The notes under the pieces are model-generated. The model was not told the DNA's origin. It was given only the letters and a program-made list of their open reading frames with translations, and did no database searches. DNA of 64,000 nt from Coprinus comatus (lineage: Eukaryota > Basidiomycota > Agaricomycetes > Agaricales > Agaricaceae): the NCBI GenBank assembly GCA_034638255.1, contig JAWPGT010000001.1, positions 2,108,001 through 2,172,000 on the forward strand, in the 5' to 3' direction. The position numbers and the translations under genes are program-made. This document shows, in pieces, positions 13,784 through 25,600 of this stretch. How positions within the stretch are numbered: position 1 is the first letter of the stretch; each line of letters starts with the position of its first letter.

Positions 13784-15957
13784 TCAATGTCGGGTTATCC
13801 AGATCATTGCAAATAAAATAGTCCCGGCGATCCCAAACATCTGATGAAAAAAATCAAATCAAATCAGTTTCTAGACAGTACACATGTTGAATCCGTCAGC
13901 ATCGCAATAACATACTCCAGAGAATATAGTCGGCTTCCACCATGTATATTGATCGGTTAGCAATGCACCATGTGCCGGCGGTCCTATTATTACACAACAG
14001 CAGAAGAAGAAAAATCAATATACATACGCAGCACAAAAATAAAAATGCCACACCAACTAATGCGCCAATCCCTATTGAATACACAACAAGCCGAGATGTC
14101 AATCATCAAGTTCATGTTAATGCTTTTTTAATTTTAGAATGGAAGAGAACAATACTTGCCGCAAAAGAAGAACGCAACACCCATTCGCAGGCTGTCAAAG
14201 GTATTAATTAGTGAGAAGAAAGAAAAAATTCGCAATCGCAATCGCAATACATCCCCTTCGTCCGAAGAAGCATCGCGCGAATAAACAATTTTTAACGAAT
14301 GGGTTACTCACCCAAGCTCATTCACATCATCGGTCAGAACCGCTATCACTGGAGCTATCAGTGCGATGTCTGTAAGCAAAAAAAAAAAAAAACGGTGTCA
14401 ATACAAGAAACACATCAAGGTTTTTGACACTTGCACAATCCCAGGCTAAATCCATAAATCAATGCGAATACGACGAATCCAGCGACAGTTGTGACGCCAC
14501 TAAATGCAAATATCAAGATTGCACAGCTGGCAGTTCCTACTATTGATAATGGTATAACGCCAAGATACCGAGTCAGTATACTTGGAGATATCCGTCCTAC
14601 GAAACTTGCGCCGTTCAACATGACGAGCTGTAATAAGGGGCAGACCAATTGTAAGCAAAGAGAGGAAAGAAGGAAATAGGGGGAAGGAGCTTACTGTGTA
14701 AAAGGCAAATGTGGTGCTCAGATTATGTTTGACGGCAGCCAATTGGAGGAAAAACAAAGGGAAATACATCCCGATAGGAAAGACCATGAGTCTTCAAAAT
14801 CAATACGCCAGTCAGCCATTAGTTCCACCATCTAAGGGTTAGATATTTACCCCATCGAACAAAAGACATAAGGAACGTCTTTAGAAAACCTCTTCAAGCT
14901 CTTTTTCAAATTGGGTGTACTAGCAGGAGGAGGGAACCTAGGGTGCATGAACACACAAGCCATCACTACTGTTACTGTTACCAATCCTGCACTTGCACGA
15001 ACGGCATTTCCAAAGCCGATTTTATAGATGGTGTTGTTGAGCATTATGGGATGAATGACAGCGCCAACAGGTGCTCCTGCTGCTACTATTGACATCGCTG
15101 TAGCGCGTTTCTTGTCAAAGTAGTGCGCAATGACCGCCAGGCTAGGAAGGTATAATAGTCCTGATCCAAGGCCGTGCCCGACCCCCTGACATAGGAATAT
15201 CTGACAACGACACTCTTCAATTACTTGGCGGTGAAATTGAACGTGAGTCTCCTACCTGGTAGAAGTGATTTTGTTGACACAGAGATAACATGAAGAGGGA
15301 GAAAACAGTTAGGAAAGCTCCTCCGTAAACCAAATAATAACTACGCAAGCATCATCAATCTCGTTCGGATCATGTCTGTGAAAATAGCGACATACAAGTA
15401 GCCCTTATCATACAAGCGTCCGACGAAGATACCGGTAGCTATAACAAGGAAGGCATTGACGCTACCAATCCACCTAAGAGATTGTGAACGAGTGACTCAT
15501 GGAAATATAGATGCTGGAGGCATACGAGATTGCTGATGGGGACTCGTTCGTAAGATAAAATCTCGTGTAATAATCTAGTACGACTGTCAGCTAACTTGTC
15601 AGCCAAGTATATTCTTGCGTACCTTGATAGACTCCAAAAGAAGTGGTATATCTTAGTAAGTAGAAATCATCAGAAAGGGGCATATATATATACGGTTAAA
15701 CCGTGTTTTACCCAAAGCCAACAGATTGCACACAGCAGCTAACAAGAGATCAGGATACGCACTACCAACAGGATAATCTGTACTTACGCTCCGAATACTG
15801 TTAGCCAAGCCTTCAAACCACCGTCAGGCAAACCACCTTCAGGGTCATCCGGACCGGATTCCTCAATCTTCTGGGTATATTCTTCCTTGGGCCCAGTCAG
15901 TGTGTTGTGACCTGTTGCAGGCCTACTTTGATCCTTCTCGCAATCCTCATGAGCCAT
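13784..15957 (-). CDS. Monocarboxylate-transporter-like MFS permease
   Basis: Fungal member of the MCT (SLC16-like) group. The start is MAHEDCEKDQSRPATGH at 15957. The family's PDGGLKAWLTVFG segment, the conserved MCT entry to helix 1, lies near residue 45. Further exons give GSVNAFLVIATGIFVGRLYD, QGVGHGLGSGLLYLPSLAVI, HYFDKKRATAMSIVAAGAPV, a central cytosolic loop with RFPPPASTPNLKKSLKR, then LVMLNGASFVGRISP and a final MFGIAGTILFAMIW helix before TGA 13784-13786. Roughly 450-500 residues in about a dozen exons, several very short. Members move monocarboxylates or related compounds across the plasma membrane, but many fungal ones are uncharacterised, so no substrate is assigned. Confidence 0.75.
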
Positions 15958-16475
15958 TGTGTAAGTAGTTATAAAGAAAAGAGGTGTGGGAGGGAGGAAT
16001 TGGGCAGTATGTCAGCCCCCTTTTTTTTTATAAAGCACTCTCGAAATGGCCACCTGACGACAAGTAAGCAAGGCTAAGAATATGTATCAAGGATTACATA
16101 TTCGAAGACCTGAGAATCCCTCGGGACTGTCACCTCCCCTGCATGAGCCGCCGGCATGTCATTTTTAAATCAATAACATCAGGTACCAAGTCAACGATAC
16201 AACATATCTTTTTTGCATTGTTGGGACCTTGTTTGAACACTCCTAACTCTAAGATACAAACATGACCCGGGAAGGATGAAACTCACAAAGTGATATTTGA
16301 TAACAACGATGAGTACCCACTAGCTCGTATTCTTCCAGGCATCATATCGTGAGGACCGTCCGGCCGGCAGCGGTGTCTATCAATGGGTTAGAATTATCCT
16401 GGATTATCTGTGTTCCGAGAGTCAATCTCGTGCGTTATTCTGCTGAGATTTGTTTTTACAGACCCAGTACTCAAG
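15958..16475. other. Promoter side of the MCT-like gene and 5' flank of tRNA-Gln
   Basis: A T-run (about 16021-16029) lies just upstream of the permease start. No coding feature seen. Confidence 0.5.
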
Positions 16476-16556
16476 GGCGCTATAGTGTAGTGGTTATCAC
16501 TCGAGATTCTGAATCGGAATATTCTCGAAACCCAGGTTCGAACCCTGGTAGCGCCT
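16476..16556 (+). tRNA. tRNA-Gln (anticodon CTG) with a 9-nt intron
   Basis: A full cloverleaf can be drawn. The acceptor GGCGCTA pairs with TAGCGCC (16549-16555), with T as the discriminator base at 16556. The D arm closes with GTG/CAC. The anticodon stem CGAGA (16502-16506) pairs with TCTCG (16523-16527), and the T arm is CCAGG-TTCGAAC-CCTGG. The anticodon CTG is at 16509-16511, preceded by T33. Nine extra bases (16513-16521) sit just after position 37, the canonical site of eukaryotic tRNA introns. The A and B boxes are internal and readable. Confidence 0.9.
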
Positions 16557-16647
16557 ACTCAACTTTTGGAAAGTTACGCCGTCTGCTGATTGCCATTTTT
16601 GGCTGCCACGTACCTGCATATTTTCCTCATCTTTCTTTTTCGCCACG

Positions 16648-17786
16648 ATGTCGAGTATTTCCGAAAGGGCAAATGCGCGCCGCAAAGCCATACTTGCAAG
16701 AGGAGGTGACCGACTAGCCAAGTTGGCGACGTCTGCAAGAGGGGACGAAGGTTCTGCATTTTTGCAAGATGGTATGTTCACTCAAGGTGTCATGTAATTG
16801 TCTGACCAGTCCACACAGAGGGATCTTCATTAACAAAAAGTTTCCTGGGTGAAGATTCGAGCTCAGACATGCCTACAGCGTCGAAACACTCTGTTTCTCC
16901 CTCGCCAGTTCCCACACCTCGTAAAGCATCCAACACAGCGTCGACGTCATCATCACAAACACCCCCTCAACCACAAAACCCCTTCAATGGTGTTGACGAC
17001 TCTGTATGGTCTCCAGAACTTCAAGAACAATTCAGACAGGCGTTGATGAATGCTTCTGACACGTCTTCACCACGTTCCAATCCTTCGAGTCGTGTTCCGA
17101 GCGCTTCAATGCCTAATTCTTCTGGGTTCCCTGATATGGGTTCTACAGATCCACTACAACAACTCATGGAATCTATGCAAGGCCAAGGAGGGGGTGGTAA
17201 TGGATTTCCTCCTGGTTTCCCTTCTGGTTTTGGAGGTGCAGGATTTCCTCCTGGTCTTGGATTTGGACAACTACCTCAACCTCAAGCTGAAAGGAACAAA
17301 GCAATCACGGCCCTTCTTCAAACAATACTTTCATGGTTACTTTTGGCGTATTTTGTTTATTGGGCAGAACCTATGGCGTATGTGAAACATGTTGGATCTT
17401 TGGATGTTGGAAGGTGGTCGAGATGGGCGATGTTGGCTGATCGCACTGATGCTTGGGATATATTGCCGACTTTTAGAGTGCAAGTGGTACCATTCCTTTG
17501 GGCATTTGTTGCTCTAGAAATTGCTTTCCGTTTCTTTACAATTAAAACGACTTTTGTATGTTATTTTTTCGTTATTGTTAATTCACTCTTTACTGACGGT
17601 TTTATTATCTCATAGGATTCTGGTTCAGGGATGTTGGGAATGTTGAATATGATTCCTGGTCCTTTTGGTGTAGCACTCACGCAAGCAAGAAGTATTATTA
17701 GCCTTGTGCTTATTCTCTTAAATGACCTGGCGAGTATTGTATTTGGTCTAGGAATTGTCATCTACCTGGCAAGTTGGGCGAAGTGA
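16648..17786 (+). CDS. get2: GET2-like tail-anchored protein insertion receptor subunit
   Basis: ER membrane protein that, with Get1, receives tail-anchored proteins from the Get3 ATPase. The ATG at 16648 opens MSSISERANARRKAILARGG; this short basic N-terminal cluster (ARRKAIL) matches the Get3-binding element of GET2/CAML. After an intron (about 16771-16808) come a long Ser/Pro-rich linker and a helix WSPELQEQFRQALMNAS, then a Gly/Pro/Phe-rich segment. The C-terminal third carries three membrane spans: ALLQTILSWLLLAYFVYWAE, VVPFLWAFVALEIAFRFF, and the last one near ISLVLILLNDLASIVFGLGI. About 340 residues; the second intron is about 17556-17617. Stop TGA 17784-17786. The layout agrees with the family; sequence identity in GET2 is usually low, so the call rests mainly on architecture. 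Confidence 0.7.
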
Positions 17787-17947
17787 TGGTCCGATTAAAA
17801 TATAGAGGAAGGGGCATATATTTACTTGATTGAACCACACAGCTCTATTATTTGGGACTGCTCACATGTTGTCAAGTAATTATTTTCGCATAATGATATT
17901 AGATCTATACACGGACGAAACAGGAGAGCAGTGGATATAAAGGAAGT

Positions 17948-18625
17948 TTATGATGATAATTTAGCCTTTGGCTTGGACTTGGACTTTGGTTTGGCTCGGG
18001 AAGTTTTGAATGAAGGTGTAGGTTTTCGTAGTTGAGATTCCTTCTCTTCACCTGGAATAATTGGTAAACCTTCTGCTTGTCTAGCCTTCTTGTATGTTCG
18101 CCAAGGATCACCACCTGCAACATCCATAAGTTCCCGGATGATTGCTGTAGACCATTTTTTGTCCATTTCGATTGTTGCCGACTTTCCGGAGGCTTTATTA
18201 TTATAAGAAATTACCTGAGTAATGGTTTCGGGAAGAATGAGTATGACTGACGCACCCAATTTAACTTCAATTTCCTGCTTCATATGATCTTCCTTCTTTA
18301 TAGCCTTGTCTACTTCAATTGCCAACGAGGGATTGGCCCAACGAATACGGGGAAGTGCATCCTTAACAAAATACCTACAAAAAAGAAAACCATCCACAAA
18401 CAAAAAAAGCGCATTAATTAATCCGGACCTTTTCCCTCCAAAACCAAACCTATAGACTGACCTGGCACCAAAACTATCATTCTTTGCATTCCATCGTACT
18501 TTAATACCCGACACTCCAGAAAGTTGAAGACGAGGTTGTTGGTTAAGGGTTTCAAGGACTTTGGATAGAGTTGAAGGACCGTTCTTCAAGGCTTTCGCTG
18601 AAGACGCGACTACAGTCGAAGCCAT
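17948..18625 (-). CDS. Mitochondrial ribosomal protein with L51/S25/CI-B8 domain (mS25/mL61-like)
   Basis: Two-exon gene of about 195 residues. The start MASTVVASSAKALKNG at 18625 gives a basic, Ser/Ala-rich leader suited to mitochondrial import. The central part has the thioredoxin-like L51/S25/CI-B8 signature: SFGARYFVKDALPRIRWANP, where G-A-R-x-F-V and P-x-I-x-x-x-N-P recur in mitoribosomal S25 and in fungal Mrp49. The C-terminus is Lys/Pro-rich (KSKSKPKAKLSS). The intron is about 18375-18470, joining FGAR to YFVKD in frame. This domain also occurs in complex I subunit B8, but the long basic tail and leader favour a ribosomal protein. Divergent from YL1 with 155 bp between the starts. Confidence 0.65.
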   Translation of the reverse strand: MASTVVASSAKALKNGPSTLSKVLETLNQQPRLQLSGVSGIKVRWNAKNDSFGARSVYRFGFGGKRSGLINALFLFVDGFLFCRYFVKDALPRIRWANPSLAIEVDKAIKKEDHMKQEIEVKLGASVILILPETITQVISYNNKASGKSATIEMDKKWSTAIIRELMDVAGGDPWRTYKKARQAEGLPIIPGEEKESQLRKPTPSFKTSRAKPKSKSKPKAKLSS

Positions 18626-18780
18626 CCTTGGTTTGACGTCAATAAACGCGTTTACTACGCCAATCTTCCTATTTTTCGGGAATGGCTTGTTTGTAGATGT
18701 TTGGATTCTGGACAGGGTCGTAACAACGTTCCATATTATCAATTGGCTTGACCTTAACTTGTACCAACACCAACACAACC

Positions 18781-20930
18781 ATGGCAGAGGTGTTAGAAAC
18801 TCTGGCTACTAGACGTTCGAGGAGGAGTACAGCTGGAAACCGGTCAGTAATCATTTCATCCAATCATTGTTTTGTCTTTTGAAAACCAATGACAATCCAA
18901 CTTACGATTAGTGTTCAGTATGGAAGCAGCGTTGGCTGAAATGGCTTTGGAAGACTCGAGTAAAGAAAAAGAAGCAGATGACGATGTTGAATTTGTTAAT
19001 GATAAAGGTATGTAACAGAAAAAAGTGACGTTCATTCAAGATCTGATTTTTATTTATTTAGTCGAGGAAGATGTATTCGAGTCTGATTTTGCTAGTACGG
19101 ATGAAGAAGCGGAGAATCAGGAAGATTTGGATGCTGGAGAGAAAGCAATACATGAAGAAGAGAAATCAACTCGAAAGGTGCGTACGACATAACGTTTTCA
19201 ATCTTACACACACTAATTTAATATGGTGCACACATAGGCTGCGAGAACACGTTTTGAGAAACACACGGCTGCTGCACATGCAAAACATAAAGCTACATTT
19301 AACCCTCAAGCCATTGCCCCTCCAGTTAAACCCAAACCTGTTGTTAAATTGGTTGAGACCCGTATTAATGAGTTTGCTTCAACATCTGGAGAAGTAATTG
19401 CAAGTCCAAGGCGAGCAGGTCAGAAGAGGAAGAGTCAACGTATGCATACGGTACGGAACACTACAGAAACTGTCAGCAGGTTGAAGGAAACGGAAGAGAA
19501 GAAGGTACGTTTCCACTCTTTGACCTATCTTACTTTATTAAAACTCTTGCATTCTATCATTCAGGCTTCTGCACCCAAGAAGTATAAACCAACTACACGA
19601 ATATGCTCTCAAAGCGAGTTAATACGGTGGGCGTTAGATAACGAGGAAGGAAATATTAAGGAACACAAGAATTACTTGAAGAATGAAGAGGAGAAGAGGA
19701 GAAAAGCACGTGTAATCAAGATGCCTGCCGTGGAAGGTCCTCTATTACGATGGGTTAGCAAGATCGAGGAAGAAAAGTTTAAAGTCCAAGTTGATGTTAC
19801 GCCCCCACCACCACCTCCACAGCCCGTAACCAATCCCACCTTTTCTGCCTATACGAACTATTATGGGGCATATAGCTATTATGCAAATTATCTTTCGCAG
19901 TTAATCACTACTTCTGCCGCGGCAGGAAACACTCCAACTACCGCTACAACGACTACTACTACCGCTGCGGTAGGTAATACCGCAATAACCGCTGCTATGT
20001 CACTGCTGCGGTAGGGAAAACTGTAGCTACTACCCCAACGACTACTGCCACCTCTCAAACGACAGTATCCCCGAACGATAAATCTCAGACTGAAGGCAAA
20101 CCTATGGCACAGGTGGTAAGCCAAACTCCTACGTCACCAGTTGTGCAACCCACAGCTCCTACTTCTACTTTTACATCCACACCCACCACCACTACTCAAC
20201 CAACTGTGCAAACCAATACCACTGTTTCCTCGTCAATACCAACCAACCCAACGCCATCAAGTATACAAACCTTGTCCTTTACTTCTACACCAATACCTGC
20301 GACCCCTGTAACACAACCAACCAATCAAGCGTTTTCTACATTCCGCGTAAATGCTCCTACGACATCTACTGTTCCTACTACATATCCAACATACAACTAC
20401 TATACCCCAACTTCAACCAACACCAACATAAGTGCTTCCACATTCCCAACTACGTATTCGCGACCTGCTACTACTACTACGGCATCTGTACCAACCCAAC
20501 CTGTACAACGACAGTATGTTGAAGAAGAACGAACGGAGAAAGTTACCAAGAATTATGTAGTTCATGAGCTTGGTCAACGTGAAGGTATTGGAAAACCACC
20601 TTGGAAGGAAACGATGAAATCTATGTTTGGTGATCATGTTAAATGGGATGAAGTTAGAGTATTAAGTGGGAAAGGTCGACCTATGTGTGAGTTTCCCTTT
20701 TGCATTTTGACCAGATATATATTCATATCTTTATTAGCTCGCGTAAAACAACGTTGTCCTATTACTGGTCAAGTTGCTCCTTACTTGGATCCTCGTACAG
20801 GGGTACCTTTTCAAATGTTGAAGCATACAAGATTTTGTCGGAGGTTTTGGATCATGGATATATTTGGAGTCCTGAATTAGGATGCTATTTGACTCGGGAT
20901 GAAAATACAGAGATGCAGGATGTGATTTAA
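18781..20930 (+). CDS. vps72: Vps72/YL1, SWR1 complex subunit
   Basis: Chaperone-like SWR1 subunit that binds H2A.Z-H2B. The N-terminus MAEVLETLATRRSRRSTAGN then MEAALAEMALED is the YL1 opening; the SRRSTAGNR block is diagnostic. An acidic stretch (EEDVFESDFASTDEEAENQE) matches the H2A.Z-binding region. The middle includes ICSQSELIRWALDNEEGN. Then comes a long low-complexity Thr/Pro/Ser region (about 19800-20510). The C-terminal YL1-C domain is clear: VKQRCPITGQVAPYLDPRTG and VPF, then ILSEVLDHGYIWSPELGCYL. Stop TAA 20928-20930. The reading frame changes inside the Thr-rich region near 19970-20015; either a 41-nt intron (19974-20014) or a one-base indel is needed. About 590 residues with the intron model. 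Confidence 0.85.
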
Positions 20931-21567
20931 TTTCGCTTGTATGTTTTAATTGGCTCGCGTGAAAATGACATTCTCCAGAGGTGAGAATGTTTCTTAATAA
21001 AAATTTCACTCAAAAGATGAGAATCCGGAAGCATAACAAGTTATGCATTTGATCACTATCTAAGAGTACATACAACAAAAAAGGTGCTCCTGGCGAACAC
21101 ATTATGAGATTGAGAAGACGAAAGTGGTGGTATGTATGATACTTTATAATATATAAAAGAGAGTCGTCAAATAAGGGGGTGACGGCTAAAACTCCTTATA
21201 AAAAACAATCCCAATTCCAATTGGTGGAATTGCCAAAGGTGATAATACGAAGAGGAAAAAAACAGCATCGCCCTAAAAAGATATGCATGTGCGATGTACA
21301 GAATGGTGGGTTGCGAATATGCGAAATGTTGCTTTGCAGTGCGAGAACGAAATTGCGAATTTGTGGAAAGAAATTGTCATGAAGCGAAGTTTGTGATAAT
21401 AATGCGGGATGTGGTCAAGAATGGGAACATATGTGTGTTTGTTGCGAATCAATAATGATATCTAAGAGAAATAACAGTTAATAAAATGAGACGAGAAGGA
21501 ATGATTGAAGAAGAACAAGCTTACCATGATGCATCATGAGGTCATAACGAGAGTGGAATTTATCCGC
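20931..21567. other. Intergenic; probable 3' UTR of the pheromone precursor
   Basis: No coding gene seen. On the minus strand it follows the pheromone stop codon. A GTAAGC-type donor about 40 bases after that stop (near 21525 on the plus strand) hints at an intron in the 3' UTR. Confidence 0.35.
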
Positions 21568-21702
21568 TCATGCGATAACACAGTAGGCGTTGTTGCCCCA
21601 ACCGCTACTGGTCTCCTCATTAGAGGGGATGGAAGTAGAGGGATCTTCAACCTGAGTAGAGGTGGAGGTGAAGAAAGAGGTGATGGTAGTGAAAGAATCC
21701 AT
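21568..21702 (-). CDS. Mushroom-type lipopeptide mating pheromone precursor
   Basis: An intronless 44-residue ORF from ATG 21702 to TGA 21568-21570. It begins MDSFTTITSFFTSTST, the conserved start style of basidiomycete pheromone precursors, and ends NNAYCVIA. The last four residues form a CaaX box with two aliphatic residues and Ala, expected to direct farnesylation, removal of VIA and carboxymethylation. The acidic-polar NEE site near residues 28-30 is a plausible processing point, which would leave a mature peptide of about 11-14 residues with the SSGWGNNAYC core. Such peptides act on STE3-type receptors during mating. No receptor gene is visible in this window, so this looks like an isolated copy. 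It is too short for standard ORF filters. Confidence 0.85.
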   Translation of the reverse strand: MDSFTTITSFFTSTSTQVEDPSTSIPSNEETSSGWGNNAYCVIA

Positions 21703-22678
21703 TTGTGAGAGGAGATTTAAAAGTCGGTTTGAGTGAGGAGAGAAAAGGTTTGGAGAGAGAGGTAGCTCTTTAAAGGGTTGCGAAGAGAGAGAAAAGGCTT
21801 TTGTAAAGACAAGATCCTGGGGGAACCGTTATTCGTACTCTCCTTTTTATACACGATGTGGTAATTCCTCGCTGCATAGTTAAAAAGACAAAAAGCCCAA
21901 TCGACCCGGGTGCGGAACTGGTTATGAATTCTGATTCGTTCTTATTGTTGAGTCGGAAACCCTTTAGCGAAGACCGACCAAGGGGTCTTGTGGGTTAGTT
22001 ACTATTAGGGAAAGAGGTAAAGACAATAAGACGCCTGACGCCTGACGCCTCTCATGGAGACGGTTATCACCGATTTGGATTTAATATACACTAAGGATGC
22101 ACAAGTAACTCACCCGGCTTCTAAAAATGATTTTCAATCTCCCATAACCTCTCATAGACCACCAGAGCCCATCATCCGAAAGACAAAAAGCAATTGTTGA
22201 TCATGATGCAATTACCACCTTCCTGATTGGGATCGCCGGTACCTCAAAAATGCATAGGCTGTCAGGTCTTTTTTTTTATTGTGTTGATAGTTACGAATGA
22301 AGAGCGACTCTTTTGTTCAAATATACTGGATGCACGCGAGAATTAACCTTGACATTGTGGTTCCGAGGATTTTATACATATGAAAAGGGTATCCAGTGAG
22401 GGAATTCGTTCCGATGTTCCCTGAAATTCTGGGGTTCAGGTTCATGGATATTTGGTCATCATTTAACAGCAAAGTGTATAAAATTTAAATCCAGGTTGAT
22501 CGTTGTTCGAAGAGTCTGGTAGTGGCGATGAGTAGGGAGAGAAAGGGGCTAGAGGGTGTAGCCAATCAAAGTCAAACAACATACGCAGGGTTTTGGCACC
22601 TACTGGACAAGAACGGTTCAATTACCCAGCAATTGGACGAATACGGCGAAACTGACTTCTACGGCCCCAAACGATACC
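21703..22678. other. Divergent intergenic region between pheromone precursor and Vps35
   Basis: Holds the pheromone promoter and the Vps35 upstream region. A short tandem repeat of the unit CGCCTGA occurs near 22031-22050. An upstream ATG frame at 22522-22707 overlaps the Vps35 start in another frame and is not supported as a gene. Confidence 0.4.
21844..21851 (-). promoter_or_regulatory. Candidate TATA box of the pheromone precursor gene
   Basis: On the minus strand this reads TATAAAAA, about 142 bases upstream of the ATG at 21702, so transcription could start near 21815. Position and sequence fit a strong, regulated promoter; no test is possible from sequence alone. Confidence 0.4.
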
Positions 22679-25600
22679 ATGGCCTTGCCCGTTCCAGAAG
22701 AGGGTAAACTCTTGAGCGAGGCCCTCAACACCGTCAAGATTCAAGTTCAACAGATGAAGCGTCACCTTGTAAGATAGTACCAATGATTCACTTTATATAT
22801 TCTTAACTTGACTTTTAGGAATTGGATCAACTGATGGATGCGTTGAAAAGTGCAAGTCTAATGCTCGCAGAACTCAGAACGTCGTCCTTGTCGCCCAAAC
22901 AATACTATGAATTGTGTATGTTCAGTAGTAGGACCCGTCGACGTCACTCTTAATACCTTTCTAGACATGGCGGTTTTCGATGCTCTTCGGTATCTCTCAA
23001 ACTACCTCTATGACGCTCATACACAAGGCAGACATCATCTCGCGGACCTATATGAACTTGTACAATATGCGGGCAACATTGTACCTCGTCTCTACCTAAT
23101 GATCACCGTGGGCTCTGTCTATATGTCGATACCCGAAGCACCAGTCAAAGAAATTATGAAGGATATGATGGAAATGTCTCGTGGAGTCTTACACCCTATT
23201 CGTGGTTTATTCTTGCGGCATTATCTCAGTGGGCAAACAAGAGATAATCTACCAACAGGTCTTGACTCAGGGTATGCAGTATTCCAACTACGTTTGAGAA
23301 GGTGTTTATTAAACTTTATTTAGCCCTGGAGGTTGCTTGCAAGATTCTATTTCATTTGTCCTCACCAATTTCATTGAAATGAACAAGTTATGGGTCCGTC
23401 TTCAACATCAGGGTCATTCAAGGGACCGTGAAAAACGTGAAATGGAACGTCGTGAACTGCGTATTCTTGTCGGAACTAACCTCGTCCGACTCAGTCAATT
23501 GGATGGAGTCGACCTTGATTTATACCAACGGATTATTCTTCCTAGCATTCTTGAACAAGTTGTAAATTGCAAGGACGTCATTGCGCAGGAATACTTGATG
23601 GAAGTCGTCATTCAGGTGAGTGTTTATTATAGTAATTCATGGAAGGCGCCATTTAATAGCTGTGTTTCAGGTTTTCACAGACGAGTTCCACCTACATACC
23701 CTTGGACCATTCCTTTCCGCCACTGCTCAACTACATCCCAAAGTCAATATCAAACAAATTGTTATTGCTTTGATTGACCGACTTGCCGCTTATGCTGCTA
23801 GAGAGGCAGAGAATGAAGATCCTGAAGAGACTAAACGTCAAGAAGAAGCTGCTGCTAAGCGCCTTGCTGAGAAGGTTAAAACGCAAAAGGCTAAAGCAAG
23901 GCAACAATCTTCATATGGAGTATCATCTCCTACAGTCCCTACAGAGGCTGATGCATGGGCATCAGCCACCTCTGTGCTGAACCAACTCCAACCGCGGAAC
24001 CTGAGAAATCACTAGTCGCCGAATCACCTACCGCGGAGGCCAAGGGAAAAGAGAAAGAAGGTACCATTATTCGCAAGTTCAGAGGTGTTCCGGAGGATGT
24101 CAAGTTATTCGAGGTCTTTTGGAAACAAGTTGTCGAACTAATAAAGGTGGGTACAAACTGTGGATAAGTATCAGCGGTCATCTCACTTCTCCATGATCAG
24201 GCCCGACCAGACTTGTCTATTCAGGATATCACAGCGTTGTTTGTCTCGTTGACCAACCTCTCGGTTAGCTGCTATCCCGACAGACTAGAATATGTAGATC
24301 AAATCCTTGGATTCGCAGCCGAAAAAATCAAGGAGTATTCGGAAAAGTGAGTTTCGGACTTGGGTTAACCGTTCTGACTTTGTATCTTACATATGTTTTG
24401 GTAGTCCCGATCTACATGCTCAACAAACAACATCCAACCTTGCCGCCCTCCTTGTCGCACCCATCAATTCTTATCAATCCGTTCTTACATTGCTTGCCAT
24501 TCCCAATTATGTCCCCTTACTAACAAGACAATTGTTCTCCACTCGACGATCGATAGCACACTCGATAATTTCATCTGTTCTCAAAAATGAGACAATTATG
24601 GAATCGCCACAGGATGTTGATGGGGTGCTTGAATTATTACACGTTCTGATCAAAGATCAAACTGATTCTTCGGCTAATGCCAATGCGCCAAATGGACAAC
24701 AAGTTAATTCGAGGGAAATTCGGAGACATGGTCCATATTTCGTGGAAAGAGAAGAAATGGCCGAGGAGCAAGGATGGGTCGCGAGAATGGTCCATCTTTT
24801 CCGAGCTGAATCATTGGATGTTCAATTTGAGGTAATGAGAATTTATTTCCAATTCCCCTCTTTGTTATTGTTCTCTAAGAGACAATAATTTCAATAGCTG
24901 TTACAAACTGCACGAAGACATTTCGAGACTGGTGGTGACCGAATGCGGTTTACGTACCCTGCGCTCATCACATCCTCTATCAAACTCTGTCGCCGTTATA
25001 AGAAACGCGAACATGTGGTATGTGTCGCCTCTCTTATTGTTATTCAAATTCAAATTTTCACATGTAACCTTCTTTTCTCTTTTCTTTTGTACGTCAGGAA
25101 AATGATTGGCAGACCAAAGTTGCCACCATTCTTAAATTTATCCGACAGCTCACATCAATACTAGCAACTCAAGTCGAGGCACCGTCTATCGCCTTACGAC
25201 TCTTCCTTTTAGCAGCACAAATTGCTGATGAATGTGGATTTGAAAATTTGACATATGATTTCTATGTTCAGGCTTTCACAGTTTATGAAGATAGTATTTC
25301 TGAATCAAAGGCTCAGTTACAAGCTATTACACTTATCATTGGGACGTTATCGGGTGCTAAGGTGTTTGGAGTTGATAATTATGATACTTTGATTACGAAG
25401 GCGGCTTTACATGGAGCTAAACTTTTGAAGAAGAGTCATCAAGCGACTGCGGTTGGACTTGCTAGTCATTTGTGGTGGCAAGAGGCGGTTCCTGTAGTTG
25501 AAACCGAGCCTGAAGCCCATGTGGAAAAGAAGGAAGGGGAAGGAGAGAAGGAGAAGGAGGAGAAGGAGAAGGAGAAGGAGAAAGAGAAAGAAAAGGAGCA

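Noticed and set aside
22060..22200. Short ORF starting METVITDLDL, considered as a second pheromone precursor
   Set aside because: It ends with a Cys directly before the stop, so there is no CaaX box, and it lacks the MDSF/MDTF-type start.
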